Source: Streptomyces zagrosensis
GTDB lineage: Bacteria > Actinomycetota > Actinomycetes > Streptomycetales > Streptomycetaceae
Assembly (NCBI RefSeq): GCF_014203645.1
Contig: NZ_JACHJL010000002.1
Span: forward strand, 62,001 to 126,000
Reading direction: 5' to 3'
Length of the DNA stretch: 64,000 nucleotides
Made by a program: the position numbers and the translations under genes. The notes under the pieces were generated by a model. That model searched no databases. It was not told the DNA's origin and was given only the letters and a program-made list of their open reading frames with translations. Of this stretch, positions 37,632 through 47,068 are shown piece by piece. How positions within the stretch are numbered: the stretch's first letter is position 1; each line of letters starts with the position of its first letter.

Positions 37632-38324
37632 TCAGGAGCTGGCCTTGGAGCCTGGTTCGGGTAGCGACTCGATGAGCATGATGCTGTGCGCGTTGTACGC
37701 GGTCACGATCTCTTCGGCGGCCTTGATATCGCGCCGGGTGATCGCCTCCACCAGTTCGCAGTGGTCTGCCCACAGCCGGCCGCGAAGATCCGCCGCGCGG
37801 CGCAGATAGGGCACGCTGAACACCCAGCTCTGCACGCGGACCCTCTCCAAGATGCCCGAGATGTACGAGTTGCCCACCAGGCCGCTGAGTTCACGCCAAA
37901 ACCGCAGGTCGTAGCCGATGAGAACGTCGAGGTCGCCGCCGCGCGCCGCGCGCTCGGCCGATTCGGCACGGCGCCGCACCGACGCGAGCGCCTGCGGGGT
38001 CGTGGTGTCTAGAGCCGCGGCGACCGAGCGCCGGAACATGCCCTCCACGATCAACGTGCGTGCCTCGACCATGTCCCGGTAGTCGCCGATGGTGAACTCG
38101 TGGACCCGATAGCCCCGGTGCTCTTCCACATCGAGTAGACCCTGTGCACACAGGTCGAGCAGCGCCTCGCGGACCGGCGTCGCGGAGACCCCGTACTGCT
38201 CCGCCATCTCCTTGACCGTGAACTGCTGTCCGGCCGGCAACCGCCCCGCCAGCACCTCGTCACGCAGCGCGTCGGCTATCTGCTGCCGCAGCGTGCTGCG
38301 CTTGACCTGGCTGGTGCCGGGCAT
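37632..38324 (-). CDS. GntR-family (FadR/FCD type) transcriptional regulator
   Basis: This 230-residue protein has an N-terminal GntR winged helix (LRDEVLAGRLPAGQQFTVKE, YGVSATPVREALLDLCAQGL) and an all-helical FCD ligand domain. The FCD domain carries metal-site-like residues (YDLRFWREL, DHCELVEAI). Such regulators often respond to carboxylates. ATG 38324 is chosen for AAGGAG upstream. It lies downstream of the aminotransferase on the same strand but is separated by tandem hairpins, so it is probably a separate unit. Confidence 0.92.
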   Translation of the reverse strand: MPGTSQVKRSTLRQQIADALRDEVLAGRLPAGQQFTVKEMAEQYGVSATPVREALLDLCAQGLLDVEEHRGYRVHEFTIGDYRDMVEARTLIVEGMFRRSVAAALDTTTPQALASVRRRAESAERAARGGDLDVLIGYDLRFWRELSGLVGNSYISGILERVRVQSWVFSVPYLRRAADLRGRLWADHCELVEAITRRDIKAAEEIVTAYNAHSIMLIESLPEPGSKASS

Positions 38325-38363
38325 GGGTCCGTCTCCTTCCACGGCCGCGCGCGTCGTGTGGGG

Positions 38364-38389
38364 GTCCGCCGGCGCGTACGCCGGCGGAC
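38364..38389 (-). terminator. Hairpin 1 between aminotransferase and GntR gene
   Basis: A perfect 11-bp stem GTCCGCCGGCG/CGCCGGCGGAC with loop CGTA. It is probably part of a double terminator for the aminotransferase. Confidence 0.7.
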
Positions 38390-38399
38390 AAATGCGGGC

Positions 38400-38427
38400 G
38401 GCCCTCGCATCACGATATGCGAGGGCC
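38400..38427 (-). terminator. Hairpin 2 between aminotransferase and GntR gene
   Basis: A perfect 11-bp stem GGCCCTCGCAT/ATGCGAGGGCC with a 6-base loop. It is the first hairpin met after the aminotransferase stop. Confidence 0.75.
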
Positions 38428-38618
38428 GTTGCGCGGAGTGTGGAGGTGTTGCACGGAGTGCAGTGCTCTGGCCCACGGATGGGCGGTCTGGCGAAGAACT
38501 TCGTGGGATTTCGTGGGGATCGTTACGCCAGTGGCCACCGGCAGCCAGTGAACACCGGCAGGCTCTGCCAGGCATCAGGCCCCGACAGGCGGCAGGCCCC
38601 GACAAACGGCAGCATCCG

Positions 38619-40037
38619 TCAGGCAGTGGTGTGCGCATCCGCCACCGAGAGCGCCTCGTCCAGGAGGGCCAGGCCCTCCTGCGCCTCCGACTCGGTGACG
38701 GTGCATGGCGGCACCACATGCGTACGGTTCATGTTCACGAACGGCCACAGCCCACCGCGCTTGCACGCCGCGGCGAAATCGGCCATCGGCTGGTTCGCTG
38801 GCCCACTCGCGTTGTACGGCACCAACGGCTCTCGGGTCTCCTGGTCGCGTACCAACTCAAGTGCCCAAAAGACGCCCATGCCGCGTACCTCGCCAACTGA
38901 GGGGTGCCGCTCGGCGATCGCCCGCAGCCCGGGGCCGATGACCCGCTCACCGATCGCGGCGGCGTTCTCCACGATGCCCTCATCCGCCATCGCGTTCATG
39001 GTCGCGACCGCGGAGGCACAGGCCAGCGGATGTCCGGAGTAGGTGAGCCCGCCGGGGTAGGGCCGCTGGTCGAAGGTGGCGGCGATCTCAGCGGAGATGG
39101 CGACGCCGCCGAGCGGTACGTATCCGGAGTTGACGCCCTTCGCGAAGGTCAGCAGGTCGGGCGTGATGTCCCAGTGATCGGCGGCGAACCAGCGACCCGT
39201 GCGTCCGAAGCCCGCCATCACCTCGTCCAACACGAAGACGATCCCGTACCGGTCGCAGATCTCCCGGACCCCGGCCAGATAGCCGGCCGGCGGCACCATG
39301 ATTCCCGCGGTCCCCGGCACGGTCTCCAAGATGATCGCGGCGATGGTCTGCGGGCCCTCGAAGGCGATGGTGTCGTCGAGATGGCGCAGCGCGCGGTCGC
39401 GCTCCTGATCCTCGGTCTCGGCGTGGAAGGGCGAGCGGTAGCGGAAGGGCGCCCAGAAGTGCACCACGCCCGCCGATGCGCTGTCCGACGCCCAACGGCG
39501 CGGGTCGCCGGTCAGGTTGATCGCGGCGGAGGTTGCCCCGTGGTACGAGCGGTACGCGGCGAGCACCTTGGGGCGCCCTGTGTGCACCCGGGCCATCCGT
39601 ACCGCGTTCTCGACCGCCTCGGCTCCACCGTTGGTGAAGAAGATCTTGTCCAGGTCGCCTGGCGTGCGCTGCGCGACCAGCCGAGCCGCTTCGGACCGTA
39701 CGTCCACGGCGAAGCCGGGCGCGATCGTGCACAGCTTCGCGGCCTGCTCCTGAATCGCGGCCACGACCTTGGGGTGCTGGTGGCCGATGTTGGTGTTCAC
39801 GAGTTGCGAGGAGAAGTCGAGGTAGCGCTTGCCGTCGTAGTCCCAGAAGTACGAGCCTTCGGCGCCAGCGATCGCCAGCGGGTCGATCAGGCCCTGCGCG
39901 GACCAGGAGTGGAAGACGTGCGCGCGGTCGGCGGCCTTGACCGCCGCGCCGGACGGGTACGCACCCGGCTCCTGCTGGAGCGCATCGGCAGCAGGTCCGG
40001 GGGCGGGGTCGGGGGCGGGGGCAGAGTGCGTGGACAC
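38619..40037 (-). CDS. Class III PLP-dependent aminotransferase
   Basis: This 472-residue protein is an omega-amino-acid/pyruvate or beta-alanine type aminotransferase. The cofactor-binding aspartate motif DEVMAGFGRTG starts at D271, and Lys300 in LTFAKGVNSGYVPLGG forms the Schiff base. FFTNGGAEAVENA and YRSYHGATSAA bind the PLP phosphate and ring. GTG 40037 follows GAGGT; an open frame continues to 40976 but is Pro/Ala repeat text. The first 28 residues are disordered Ala/Pro. The exact amine donor is not determined. The GntR regulator downstream could be its controller. Confidence 0.9.
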   Translation of the reverse strand: MSTHSAPAPDPAPGPAADALQQEPGAYPSGAAVKAADRAHVFHSWSAQGLIDPLAIAGAEGSYFWDYDGKRYLDFSSQLVNTNIGHQHPKVVAAIQEQAAKLCTIAPGFAVDVRSEAARLVAQRTPGDLDKIFFTNGGAEAVENAVRMARVHTGRPKVLAAYRSYHGATSAAINLTGDPRRWASDSASAGVVHFWAPFRYRSPFHAETEDQERDRALRHLDDTIAFEGPQTIAAIILETVPGTAGIMVPPAGYLAGVREICDRYGIVFVLDEVMAGFGRTGRWFAADHWDITPDLLTFAKGVNSGYVPLGGVAISAEIAATFDQRPYPGGLTYSGHPLACASAVATMNAMADEGIVENAAAIGERVIGPGLRAIAERHPSVGEVRGMGVFWALELVRDQETREPLVPYNASGPANQPMADFAAACKRGGLWPFVNMNRTHVVPPCTVTESEAQEGLALLDEALSVADAHTTA

Positions 40038-40060
40038 GTTCAATACCTCGATCGCTCGCG

Positions 40061-40120
40061 GTGCCGATAGTTCGGGTGCCGATAGTTCGTGCTGCCGGTA
40101 GTTCGGTGCCGGTAGTTCGC
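40061..40120. repeat. Four tandem copies of a 15-bp unit
   Basis: The unit is GTGCCGATAGTTCGG, in exact register at 40061, 40076, 40091 and 40106. It starts 24 bases upstream of the aminotransferase GTG, within its 5' leader or promoter. Confidence 0.85.
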
Positions 40121-40288
40121 GGTGCGGGTGGTGCGCGGACGCTTGGTGGCGCCGGGTGCCGACCCCATCAGCGTAGGGAGACCGGCGCTGGGCTGGTACC
40201 GGCACTGTGTATGGCGCTCGCCACGCCCCCGGACACACTGCCGGGACCCCAGCACCACGCGACGGATCGGGCGGGGCGGGGGCGAGCA

Positions 40289-40390
40289 GGGCGGGCGGGG
40301 CCGGGGCGAGCGGGGCGGGGGTGAGCGGGGCGGGCGGGGCCGGGGCGAGCGGGGCGGGGGTGAGCGGGGCGGGCGGGGCGGGGGCGAGCC
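40289..40390. repeat. 39-bp G-rich minisatellite, about 2.6 copies
   Basis: GGGCGGGCGGGGCC marks unit starts at 40289 and 40328, and the same GGGCGGGCGGGG opening recurs at 40367. The first two copies are nearly identical. Dense G runs on the plus strand could form quadruplexes. Confidence 0.85.
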
Positions 40391-40870
40391 GCGAAGCGGG
40401 TGTGCGGGGAGGTGGGTGCACCGGTCTGACACCCCCAGCGGTGGGGCGGAGACCGCCCCATGACACGGTTACCGACGGGTTTCCGGAGCGTGCTGTGCCG
40501 TAACCCCGCCAGGTCTGGACCGGAACCCAAAAACGACGTGATCCGGGGGTGAGGCGCAGGCTGTTTTCCGGCGCGCGCCCCTTATTCTCGGCGGGGCGGA
40601 GAGTCCGGCGCGGCACGGCAGCGGGGGGAAACCAGCGGCCGGCAAGCCACCAGTCGGGCCCACCGCAGCGGCAGGGCACACGCGGCGGGGCGGACAACGG
40701 CAGGGCGGACACAGCACAGCGCATCGGGCGGGGCGTACACGGCGCGACGTACGGCGCACAAAGCACGGCGTACGCGGCGGGCATAAGGCAACACGCCCGT
40801 ACGGCACGCGTCCGGCGCGGCAGCAGCAGGCGGCAGCACGCGCGACATCGACGGCAGGAGCCACAACAGC

Positions 40871-42841
40871 ATGGAAGACCTGGGGGCCGACGATCCTCGC
40901 TGGATCGGCGAGTACCGCCTGCTGAGCAGGCTCGGTGAGGGTGGGATGGGTCGGGTGTACCTGGCTCGCTCGGCACGCGGCCGGACCGTCGCGGTCAAGC
41001 TGGTACGGGGCGAGTTGGCCGGTCAACCCGACTTCCGACGCAGGTTTCAGGCCGAAGTGCAGGCCGCACAGCGCGTTGGCGGCGACTGGACCGCGCCCGT
41101 GCTCGACGCGGACACCAATGCGGCCACGCCCTGGGTCGCCACCGGTTACATCGGCGGGCCCTCCTTGGACAGCGTCATCAACCACGACTACGGCCCGCTC
41201 CCCGAGAACTCCGTACGCGCCCTCGCCCGCGGCCTCGCTCTGGCGTTGCGTGACATTCACGGCGCCGGGCTCATTCACCGCGACCTCAAGCCGTCCAACG
41301 TGCTGGTCACCATCGACGGGCCGCGCGTCATCGACTTCGGCATCGCCCGTGCGCTCGACCCGGTTGGCGACGCCGGCCTGACGATGACCGGCGCGGTCGT
41401 CGGCTCGCCCGGTTTCATGTCCCCCGAGCAGGTACGCGGCGACCAGATCACCGCCGCGAGCGATGTCTTTTGTCTCGGTTCGGTGCTGGCCTTCGCGGCC
41501 ATTGGGCGCGCCCCGTTCGGCACCTCGGACAGCGGCGTCCACGCGCTGATGTACCGGGTCGCGCAGGAGGCCCCGGATCTCACCGGGCTGCCGGACGGGC
41601 TACGGCAGTTGGTCGAGGGCTGCCTCATCAAGGACGCGGGCAGCCGCTTCACGGTGGACCAGGTCCTCGCCTGCGCGGGCGACGCCGCCGGCCCCTATGG
41701 GGCCAGCCCCTACGCCGCCGGCCACCACCAGGCCGGGCAGGCCGGGCAGGTCAGCGGCGGTGACGCGGGGCCCTGGTTGCCGGGCGAACTCCTGGCCAGG
41801 CTGGGCCGGGACGCGCTGCGGCTCCTTGAGGCGGAGATGCCACAGACCGGGGTGGGCTTCGCCCCGCTCGGCACGCCGGGGACGCCGGGCGCGCCGGGCG
41901 CGCCAGGGATGCCGGGCACGCCGGGGATGCCAGGGATGCCGGGCACGCAGTTCGGGCCGCCGCTCCAGCCCTCGCCGCCCATACCCTCGCCGCCCCCAAT
42001 ATCCCACCAGCCACCGCTGACCAGCCAGCAACCGACCATGCACGGCCCGCACCCCGGGTCCCCGTACTCCGGTATCGCGCCGCAGCCGTACTTCAACACC
42101 GCTCTCGGGTACGGCCCCTTCGCCGTCTGGCGCTCGCCGCGCGGGCTCGCCAACGCCACCGTGACCCTGTTCTCCGTCGGGCTGGTGCTGATGCTGCTGG
42201 ACCTGGTGTTCAGCCTGAGCCTGTACGGCACGTACCAGGACTACTTCGCGGACACCGCCGAGTCCTCCGCCATCGAGAGCGACGAAGAGATCACGGAGAC
42301 GCTCGACGTGCTGTGGTTCTTCGTCAGCATCCCCATGGTCGTGCTGTGGGTGATCTGGTTCCGCCGGACCTATGTCAACGCGCAGGTGCTGGCGCCAGGC
42401 AGGCAGCGGTTCGGCTCGGGCCTCGCCGCGGGGTCGTGGTTCATCCCGGTGGTGCAGTTCTGGTTCCCCAAGCAGATCGCCAACGACATCTGGCGCTCCA
42501 GCGCCCCGGCCACCCCGGCGGCCAACTACCCGATGCGGTCGGACGGCGCCTCCCGGGCGCTGCTGAACTGGTGGTGGGTGCTGTTCCTGACGATGTTCGT
42601 CGTGAGCATCATCAGCCTGTCGGTGTACGGCGACGCCGAGACGTACGACCAGAACGAGGGCTCCGTCGTCTGGTCGTGCATCACCGACGTGGTGTCCATC
42701 CCCTGCGCCGTCCTCGCCATCTGCGTCGTGCTCAAGCTGTCGGCGATGCAGGAGCGCCGGGCCGCGAGCCAGTCGATGTCCGGCGGACCGGGCCCGACGA
42801 GCGGCGGCTACGGCATGCCGTACGGACCCGGTGGCCGCTAG
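40871..42841 (+). CDS. Ser/Thr protein kinase fused to a DUF4328 membrane domain
   Basis: This 656-residue protein has an N-terminal Hanks kinase: glycine loop LGEGGMGRVY (21-30), ATP lysine K43, catalytic loop HRDLKPSN (136-143), DFG (155-157) and GSPGFMSPEQ. A Pro/Gly collagen-like linker (GTPGTPGAPGAPG) follows at about 335-360, and then a four-TM DUF4328 domain (VTLFSVGLVLMLLDLVFSL ... IPMVVLWVIWFRR ... SWFIPVVQFWFPKQIANDIWRSS). AGGAG precedes ATG 40871. The kinase is cytosolic and membrane-tethered by its C terminus; its targets are unknown. Confidence 0.93.
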   Translation: MEDLGADDPRWIGEYRLLSRLGEGGMGRVYLARSARGRTVAVKLVRGELAGQPDFRRRFQAEVQAAQRVGGDWTAPVLDADTNAATPWVATGYIGGPSLDSVINHDYGPLPENSVRALARGLALALRDIHGAGLIHRDLKPSNVLVTIDGPRVIDFGIARALDPVGDAGLTMTGAVVGSPGFMSPEQVRGDQITAASDVFCLGSVLAFAAIGRAPFGTSDSGVHALMYRVAQEAPDLTGLPDGLRQLVEGCLIKDAGSRFTVDQVLACAGDAAGPYGASPYAAGHHQAGQAGQVSGGDAGPWLPGELLARLGRDALRLLEAEMPQTGVGFAPLGTPGTPGAPGAPGMPGTPGMPGMPGTQFGPPLQPSPPIPSPPPISHQPPLTSQQPTMHGPHPGSPYSGIAPQPYFNTALGYGPFAVWRSPRGLANATVTLFSVGLVLMLLDLVFSLSLYGTYQDYFADTAESSAIESDEEITETLDVLWFFVSIPMVVLWVIWFRRTYVNAQVLAPGRQRFGSGLAAGSWFIPVVQFWFPKQIANDIWRSSAPATPAANYPMRSDGASRALLNWWWVLFLTMFVVSIISLSVYGDAETYDQNEGSVVWSCITDVVSIPCAVLAICVVLKLSAMQERRAASQSMSGGPGPTSGGYGMPYGPGGR

Positions 42842-43061
42842 CGCGCGCCGCACACCGCCGGCAGCTACGTACGGACTCGCCCTTCCCATCAGTTCCCTAC
42901 GCGCCACTCATCCCGGCAGCCACGTGCGAACGATTCACGCCAGCAGCTACGCCCGCACCCCTCGTACAGCAGCGGCCTCGGACGCACGCCGGGGACCGCT
43001 CCGGCTACCCGGAACGCGCGGGTCCGGGGCGGCCCTTGCGCCGGTGCCCTACCGAGACAGC

Positions 43062-43107
43062 CGAACACCGAGCGGGCTGGCCAACAGACCAGCACGCCCG
43101 GTGTTCG
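43062..43107. terminator. Bidirectional terminator between kinase and purA
   Basis: A long hairpin: CGAACACCG/CGGTGTTCG outer stem and a second 10-bp inner stem with two mismatches, lying 18 bases from the purA stop between convergent genes. Confidence 0.85.
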
Positions 43108-43124
43108 AAGGGACCCGATGGGCC

Positions 43125-44408
43125 TTAGAGGAAGGAATTGACCTGAATCGTCTCGTCCCGGCCCGGGCCAACCCCGATGGCCGAAATAGGCGCCCCGGAC
43201 ATCTGCTCAAGGGCCTTCACGTACGCCCGCGCGTTCTTCGGCAGGTCGCTGAAGGTCTTCGCCTGAGTGATGTCCTCCGACCAGCCCGGCAGGTTCTCGT
43301 AAATGGGCTTGGCGTGGTGGAAATCGCTCTGGCTGTACGGCAACTCTTCGACCCGCTTGCCCTCGATCTCGTACGCGACACACACCGGGATCTGCTCCCA
43401 GCCGGTCAGCACGTCGAGCTTGGTCAGGAAGAAGTCGGTGAGGCCGTTGACCCGGGTCGCGTAGCGGGCAATCACCGCGTCGAACCAGCCACAGCGCCGG
43501 TCGCGGCCGGTGGTCACACCGCGCTCGCCACCGATGGTGCGCAGCGCCTCACCGTCCGCGTCGAGCAACTCGGTCGGGAAGGGGCCCGCGCCGACGCGCG
43601 TCGTGTACGCCTTGAGGATGCCGATCACGCGGCTGATCTTCGTGGGGCCCACGCCCGCACCCGTGCAGGCGCCGCCCGCGGTCGGGTTGGACGAGGTCAC
43701 GAAGGGGTACGTGCCGTGATCGACGTCAAGCAGCGTGCCCTGACCGCCCTCGAAGAGGACGACCTTGCCCTCGTCGATGGCGTTGTTCAGGATCAGCGTG
43801 GTGTCGGCGACGTATCCCTTGATCTGCTCCGCGTAGCCGAGGTACTCCTCGACGACCTGTTCGGCACCCATCGCGCGCCGGTTGAAGAGCTTGACCAGGA
43901 TCTGGTTCTTGTCGTTGAGCGCCGCCTCGACCTTTTGGATCAGGATCGACTCGTCGAAGAGGTCCTGCACCCTGATGCCCACACGGTTGATCTTGTCCGC
44001 GTACGCCGGGCCGATGCCGCGTCCGGTGGTGCCGATCTTCCGCTTGCCGAGGAAACGCTCTGTCACCTTGTCCACCGTCTGGTGATACGGCGTGATCAGG
44101 TGGGCGTTACCACTGATGAGGAGCTTGGACGTATCCACGCCGCGCTGGTTCAGCCCGCTCAGCTCGGAGAGCAGGACAGCCGGGTCTACGACGACTCCGT
44201 TGCCGATGACCGGCGTGCAACCGGGGGAAAGGATTCCGGAAGGGAGCAGGTGCAGCGCATATTTCTGGTCACCGACGACGACCGTGTGGCCGGCGTTGTT
44301 GCCACCCTGATAGCGCACGACATAGTCCACCGAGCCACCGAGCAGGTCGGTGGCCTTTCCCTTGCCTTCATCACCCCACTGAGCACCGAGCAGCACAAGT
44401 GCGGGCAC
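43125..44408 (-). CDS. purA: Adenylosuccinate synthetase
   Basis: This GTP-dependent ligase joins aspartate to IMP, the first step to AMP. It has 427 residues, typical. The N-terminal [16 protein letters not shown] holds the catalytic Asp and His-partner loop; [46 protein letters not shown] and TKLDVL (GTP/base recognition) follow. The start is GTG 44408. It is divergent from the diacylglycerol-kinase-like gene, which is a standard Streptomyces arrangement. Confidence 0.98.
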   Translation of the reverse strand: MPALVLLGAQWGDEGKGKATDLLGGSVDYVVRYQGGNNAGHTVVVGDQKYALHLLPSGILSPGCTPVIGNGVVVDPAVLLSELSGLNQRGVDTSKLLISGNAHLITPYHQTVDKVTERFLGKRKIGTTGRGIGPAYADKINRVGIRVQDLFDESILIQKVEAALNDKNQILVKLFNRRAMGAEQVVEEYLGYAEQIKGYVADTTLILNNAIDEGKVVLFEGGQGTLLDVDHGTYPFVTSSNPTAGGACTGAGVGPTKISRVIGILKAYTTRVGAGPFPTELLDADGEALRTIGGERGVTTGRDRRCGWFDAVIARYATRVNGLTDFFLTKLDVLTGWEQIPVCVAYEIEGKRVEELPYSQSDFHHAKPIYENLPGWSEDITQAKTFSDLPKNARAYVKALEQMSGAPISAIGVGPGRDETIQVNSFL

Positions 44409-44512
44409 AGGCGTACACCCCTTCCGGGCGGGGCATGTCCAACGTGCGTGGCGGTGCGCAGCAACGCGTTTCCGCCATCAGAGCCGTCGAACCGGTGCCC
44501 CGGAATAGACCA

Positions 44513-44540
44513 AGCCCCTGGCGCAATAGCGCAAGGGGCT
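44513..44540. other. Hairpin in the purA/diacylglycerol-kinase intergenic region
   Basis: A 12-bp inverted repeat with one mismatch (AGCCCC...GGGGCT) and loop AATA lies between the divergent genes. It could be an attenuator-like element or a leftover terminator; its role is unknown. Confidence 0.5.
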
Positions 44541-44577
44541 CTTGCACCGAGATGCTACCTGATGAGGAAGGACCGAG

Positions 44578-46005
44578 GTGTCGGCTCCAGAGTCCCGCGT
44601 GAGCACCAGGCCACCGCTGCTCATGATCATCGACCCGGGCGCCCGACGCACCGACGGGGAGTCCGTACGCATCGCGAGAGACGTGCTGTGCGCGCGGGCG
44701 ATCACGAAGGTGTGCCTGCCGGAAGGCCCCGACGACGTGGCGCGGGCGCTGGCCCGCCGGGGCAGCAGACGGCCCGTCGTGGTGGGTGATGACCGCGCCC
44801 TGCTGCACGTGGTGACGCTGCTGCACCGGGAGCGCACGCTGGCCACGACACCGATCGCGATGGTCCCGGTCGGACCGCCGCCGGCGATTCGGTTGGCCAG
44901 CGCACTCGGCATCCCCACCGATGCGGTCACCGCGGCCCGCACGGTCATCGACGGCGCCGACCACCGTTTTGACCTGCTGGTTGACGACAGCGACGGTGTC
45001 GTCATCGGCGAGTTGAGCGTGCCGTACGGCGGCACCGCAACCGGCACCGAGACCGGCACCGCAACTGGCACTGACTCGACTGCGACCGGCTTCACCGTCC
45101 CGGGCCCGACCGGCACGCGTGCGATCGGCATGGGTGTGATCGGTAGGGGTGCGGCTGGCGCAGGGACAGTTGGCGCAGGGACGGCTGGCGCGGCAGCAGT
45201 GGGTACGGAAGCGGCCGGTACGGGCCCAGTCGGCACGGACACGGCCGGTTCAGCGGACGTGACCAGTTCAGCGGATGTGACCGGCCCGGCGCCGAGCGAT
45301 CCGGCGGGCGGCGGATACGACGGCCAGGCCGAAGGAAGGCACGGTGGCCAGACCCGCGAACGGACGAGGAGTGACGGCCCCGGTGCCGCCTCGGCTCGGG
45401 ACGCGGCATCGGGGCCTGTCCTGGCCCCCGGCGCGTCGGCCCCGGGCGCGTTGGCCTCCGGTGCGTACAACGGAGGCGACATCCTGCACGGCGAGGACGG
45501 AGCCCGGGACGACTCGGTCCCGCGGCAGCGGCCCGGTTCCTCACCGGTGCCGGACCGGCCTCAGCCGTGGTGGTCACCTGCGGCCCGTACCGCACGCTCG
45601 GCCCTCGCCCTGTTGACCACACCCGTCTCGGGTCGCACCGGGGTCAGCGGCGGCCCGGCCGGGCGGCGGGCCAAGCAGCCCTCCGTACGGCTCCGCGTGG
45701 AAGCGGACGGGGTACTCCTCGCCGATCTGGACCATCCGGTGGAGCGGGTTACGGTGGCGACGAGCCCGCTGGCGTACGACGCCCCGACCGCCCGGCCACC
45801 CGACCCTGCGAACCCCTCGTCGGGCCTCGCCGAGGTCGTTGTGTACGGACATGCGTCGGGCTCACCGGTACGGCTCAGGGCGCGGGCCGTCACGGTGTCG
45901 GGGCCCGACTTCCACTACCGCGCCGACGCGGTGACCGCAGGTCCGGTACGCACCCGTACCTGGCGGCTGCTGCCGGCCGCCTGGTCCGTCACCCTGCCGC
46001 GCTAG
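44578..46005 (+). CDS. Diacylglycerol-kinase-like protein with repeat-rich linker
   Basis: This 475-residue protein has an N-terminal DAGK/NAD-kinase-like catalytic region ([51 protein letters not shown]). The canonical GGDGT loop is replaced by VVVGDDRAL. A 200-residue Gly/Thr/Ala/Pro linker full of short repeats (GTATGTETGTATGTD) separates it from a C-terminal beta domain like the second half of lipid kinases. GTG 44578 follows GAAGGA. Neighbourhood with purA matches the gene annotated as diacylglycerol kinase in other Streptomyces. Activity is uncertain because the Gly loop is altered. Confidence 0.75.
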   Translation: MSAPESRVSTRPPLLMIIDPGARRTDGESVRIARDVLCARAITKVCLPEGPDDVARALARRGSRRPVVVGDDRALLHVVTLLHRERTLATTPIAMVPVGPPPAIRLASALGIPTDAVTAARTVIDGADHRFDLLVDDSDGVVIGELSVPYGGTATGTETGTATGTDSTATGFTVPGPTGTRAIGMGVIGRGAAGAGTVGAGTAGAAAVGTEAAGTGPVGTDTAGSADVTSSADVTGPAPSDPAGGGYDGQAEGRHGGQTRERTRSDGPGAASARDAASGPVLAPGASAPGALASGAYNGGDILHGEDGARDDSVPRQRPGSSPVPDRPQPWWSPAARTARSALALLTTPVSGRTGVSGGPAGRRAKQPSVRLRVEADGVLLADLDHPVERVTVATSPLAYDAPTARPPDPANPSSGLAEVVVYGHASGSPVRLRARAVTVSGPDFHYRADAVTAGPVRTRTWRLLPAAWSVTLPR

Positions 46006-46049
46006 ACATACGCAGGAGACCCGGGCGCCCAGGGGGACCGACCCGGCGT

Positions 46050-46190
46050 GGGCAGGTCCGGCCCGGCCTGGGGCGGCCTGGCCCGGTCCGGCCTGGGGCT
46101 AGCTCGGCTGGACCGGCCTGGCGCGATCTGGCCTGGGCTCGCGCCCCCTGGCGCGGCCTGGTCTGCGCCAGTGCCCGGGCAGCGGCTCCG
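46050..46190. repeat. Low-complexity GGCCTGG repeats after the kinase-like gene
   Basis: Irregular copies of GGCCTGGCCCGGTCCGGCCTGG fill the gap between the kinase-like gene and the GbsR-like regulator. No gene or clean terminator is visible. Confidence 0.6.
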
Positions 46191-46219
46191 AGAAGTAACC
46201 ATTCAGCTCGCCAAGGCGG

Positions 46220-46954
46220 TCAGCTCTCGCCCGTACGGCCCTCGCGGCGGGCGGACTGCCGTTCGCGCCAGCGATCCATTATCACCAGCATCTCGCCCTG
46301 CAAATACTCAAAGAAGTCGGCCGTCTCGGCCATCCGCTCCCCCGCGGGTGTGTCGCGTCCAAGCGCGTCCGCGCCATCCCGCAGGGTCAACTCCCAACGG
46401 GAAAGGACCTGGTCGCGGCGGGTGATCGTCTCGTACCACTGCTCCGTATGAACCTGGTATCTGTCGCGCCGGGAACCCGGCTCGCGCTCCCGGCCCACCA
46501 TGTGGACCTGCGAGAGGTAGCGGATCGCACCGGATACCGCGGCGGGGCTGATTTGGAGCTGGTCGCCGAGTTCGACCGAGGTCAGCGAGCCGGTGTCGGA
46601 GGCAAGGAGCGCGGCGAAGACCCGGGAGGCCATGCGCTGCACGCCCGCCTCCACCAACTCGGCGGCGAACCGCTCGACGAACCGGGAGACGGCGTCCTCG
46701 TCCCGCCTGCCCGGCGCTTCCGCCTCCGACGAACCGGCGCCCTCGCCCCATCCACCACGCGGCTCGCCCAGTGGCTGACCTGCGCCCCGGTCCGCTGGTC
46801 GGCCGGCGTTCACCAACTCCGCGAGCTGGTGTTCCACCGCACCGGCGGCCGAACGCTCCGTCGCCTGGCGTGCGCCGCCTGCTGCGGCACCGACCGCGCC
46901 CTGCTCGGCGCCGGACTCAGCCCCCGACCCAGCTGCGGCCTTGAGTTCCGTCAT
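46220..46954 (-). CDS. GbsR/MarR-family transcriptional regulator
   Basis: This 244-residue protein has an Ala/Gly-rich disordered N terminus (about 80 residues) followed by a winged-helix domain: FAALLASDTGSLTSVELGDQLQISPAAVSGAIRYLSQ and MVGREREPGSRRDRYQV. A C-terminal helical segment contains ETADFFEYLQGEMLVIMDRW. ATG 46954 has GGAG upstream; a GTG at 46981 is possible. It is divergent from an ABC exporter pair, so it most likely represses those genes in response to the exported compound. Confidence 0.88.
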   Translation of the reverse strand: MTELKAAAGSGAESGAEQGAVGAAAGGARQATERSAAGAVEHQLAELVNAGRPADRGAGQPLGEPRGGWGEGAGSSEAEAPGRRDEDAVSRFVERFAAELVEAGVQRMASRVFAALLASDTGSLTSVELGDQLQISPAAVSGAIRYLSQVHMVGREREPGSRRDRYQVHTEQWYETITRRDQVLSRWELTLRDGADALGRDTPAGERMAETADFFEYLQGEMLVIMDRWRERQSARREGRTGES

Positions 46955-47068
46955 CTTGGACTCCGTCGTCTCGCCCAACACCCATCATCCCCGCTGCTCA
47001 GAGCCTCACCTCCGATTATACGTTTCCTTAACTTCACAAATTTCTGAAAGAAGAGTAACTTCGGAACC

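Larger units (their letters stand above)
40038..40870. other. Repeat-rich intergenic region between aminotransferase and kinase genes
   Basis: No gene is supported. The region contains a 15-bp tandem repeat (40061-40120) and a 39-bp G-rich minisatellite (40289-40390), and from 40560 onward GC-rich low-complexity DNA. Both flanking genes diverge from here, so promoters for both must lie within. Confidence 0.55.

Noticed and set aside
38619..40976. 785-residue version of the aminotransferase
   Set aside because: The 313-residue extension upstream of GTG 40037 is Pro/Ala minisatellite text; the family N terminus and a GAGGT site support 40037.
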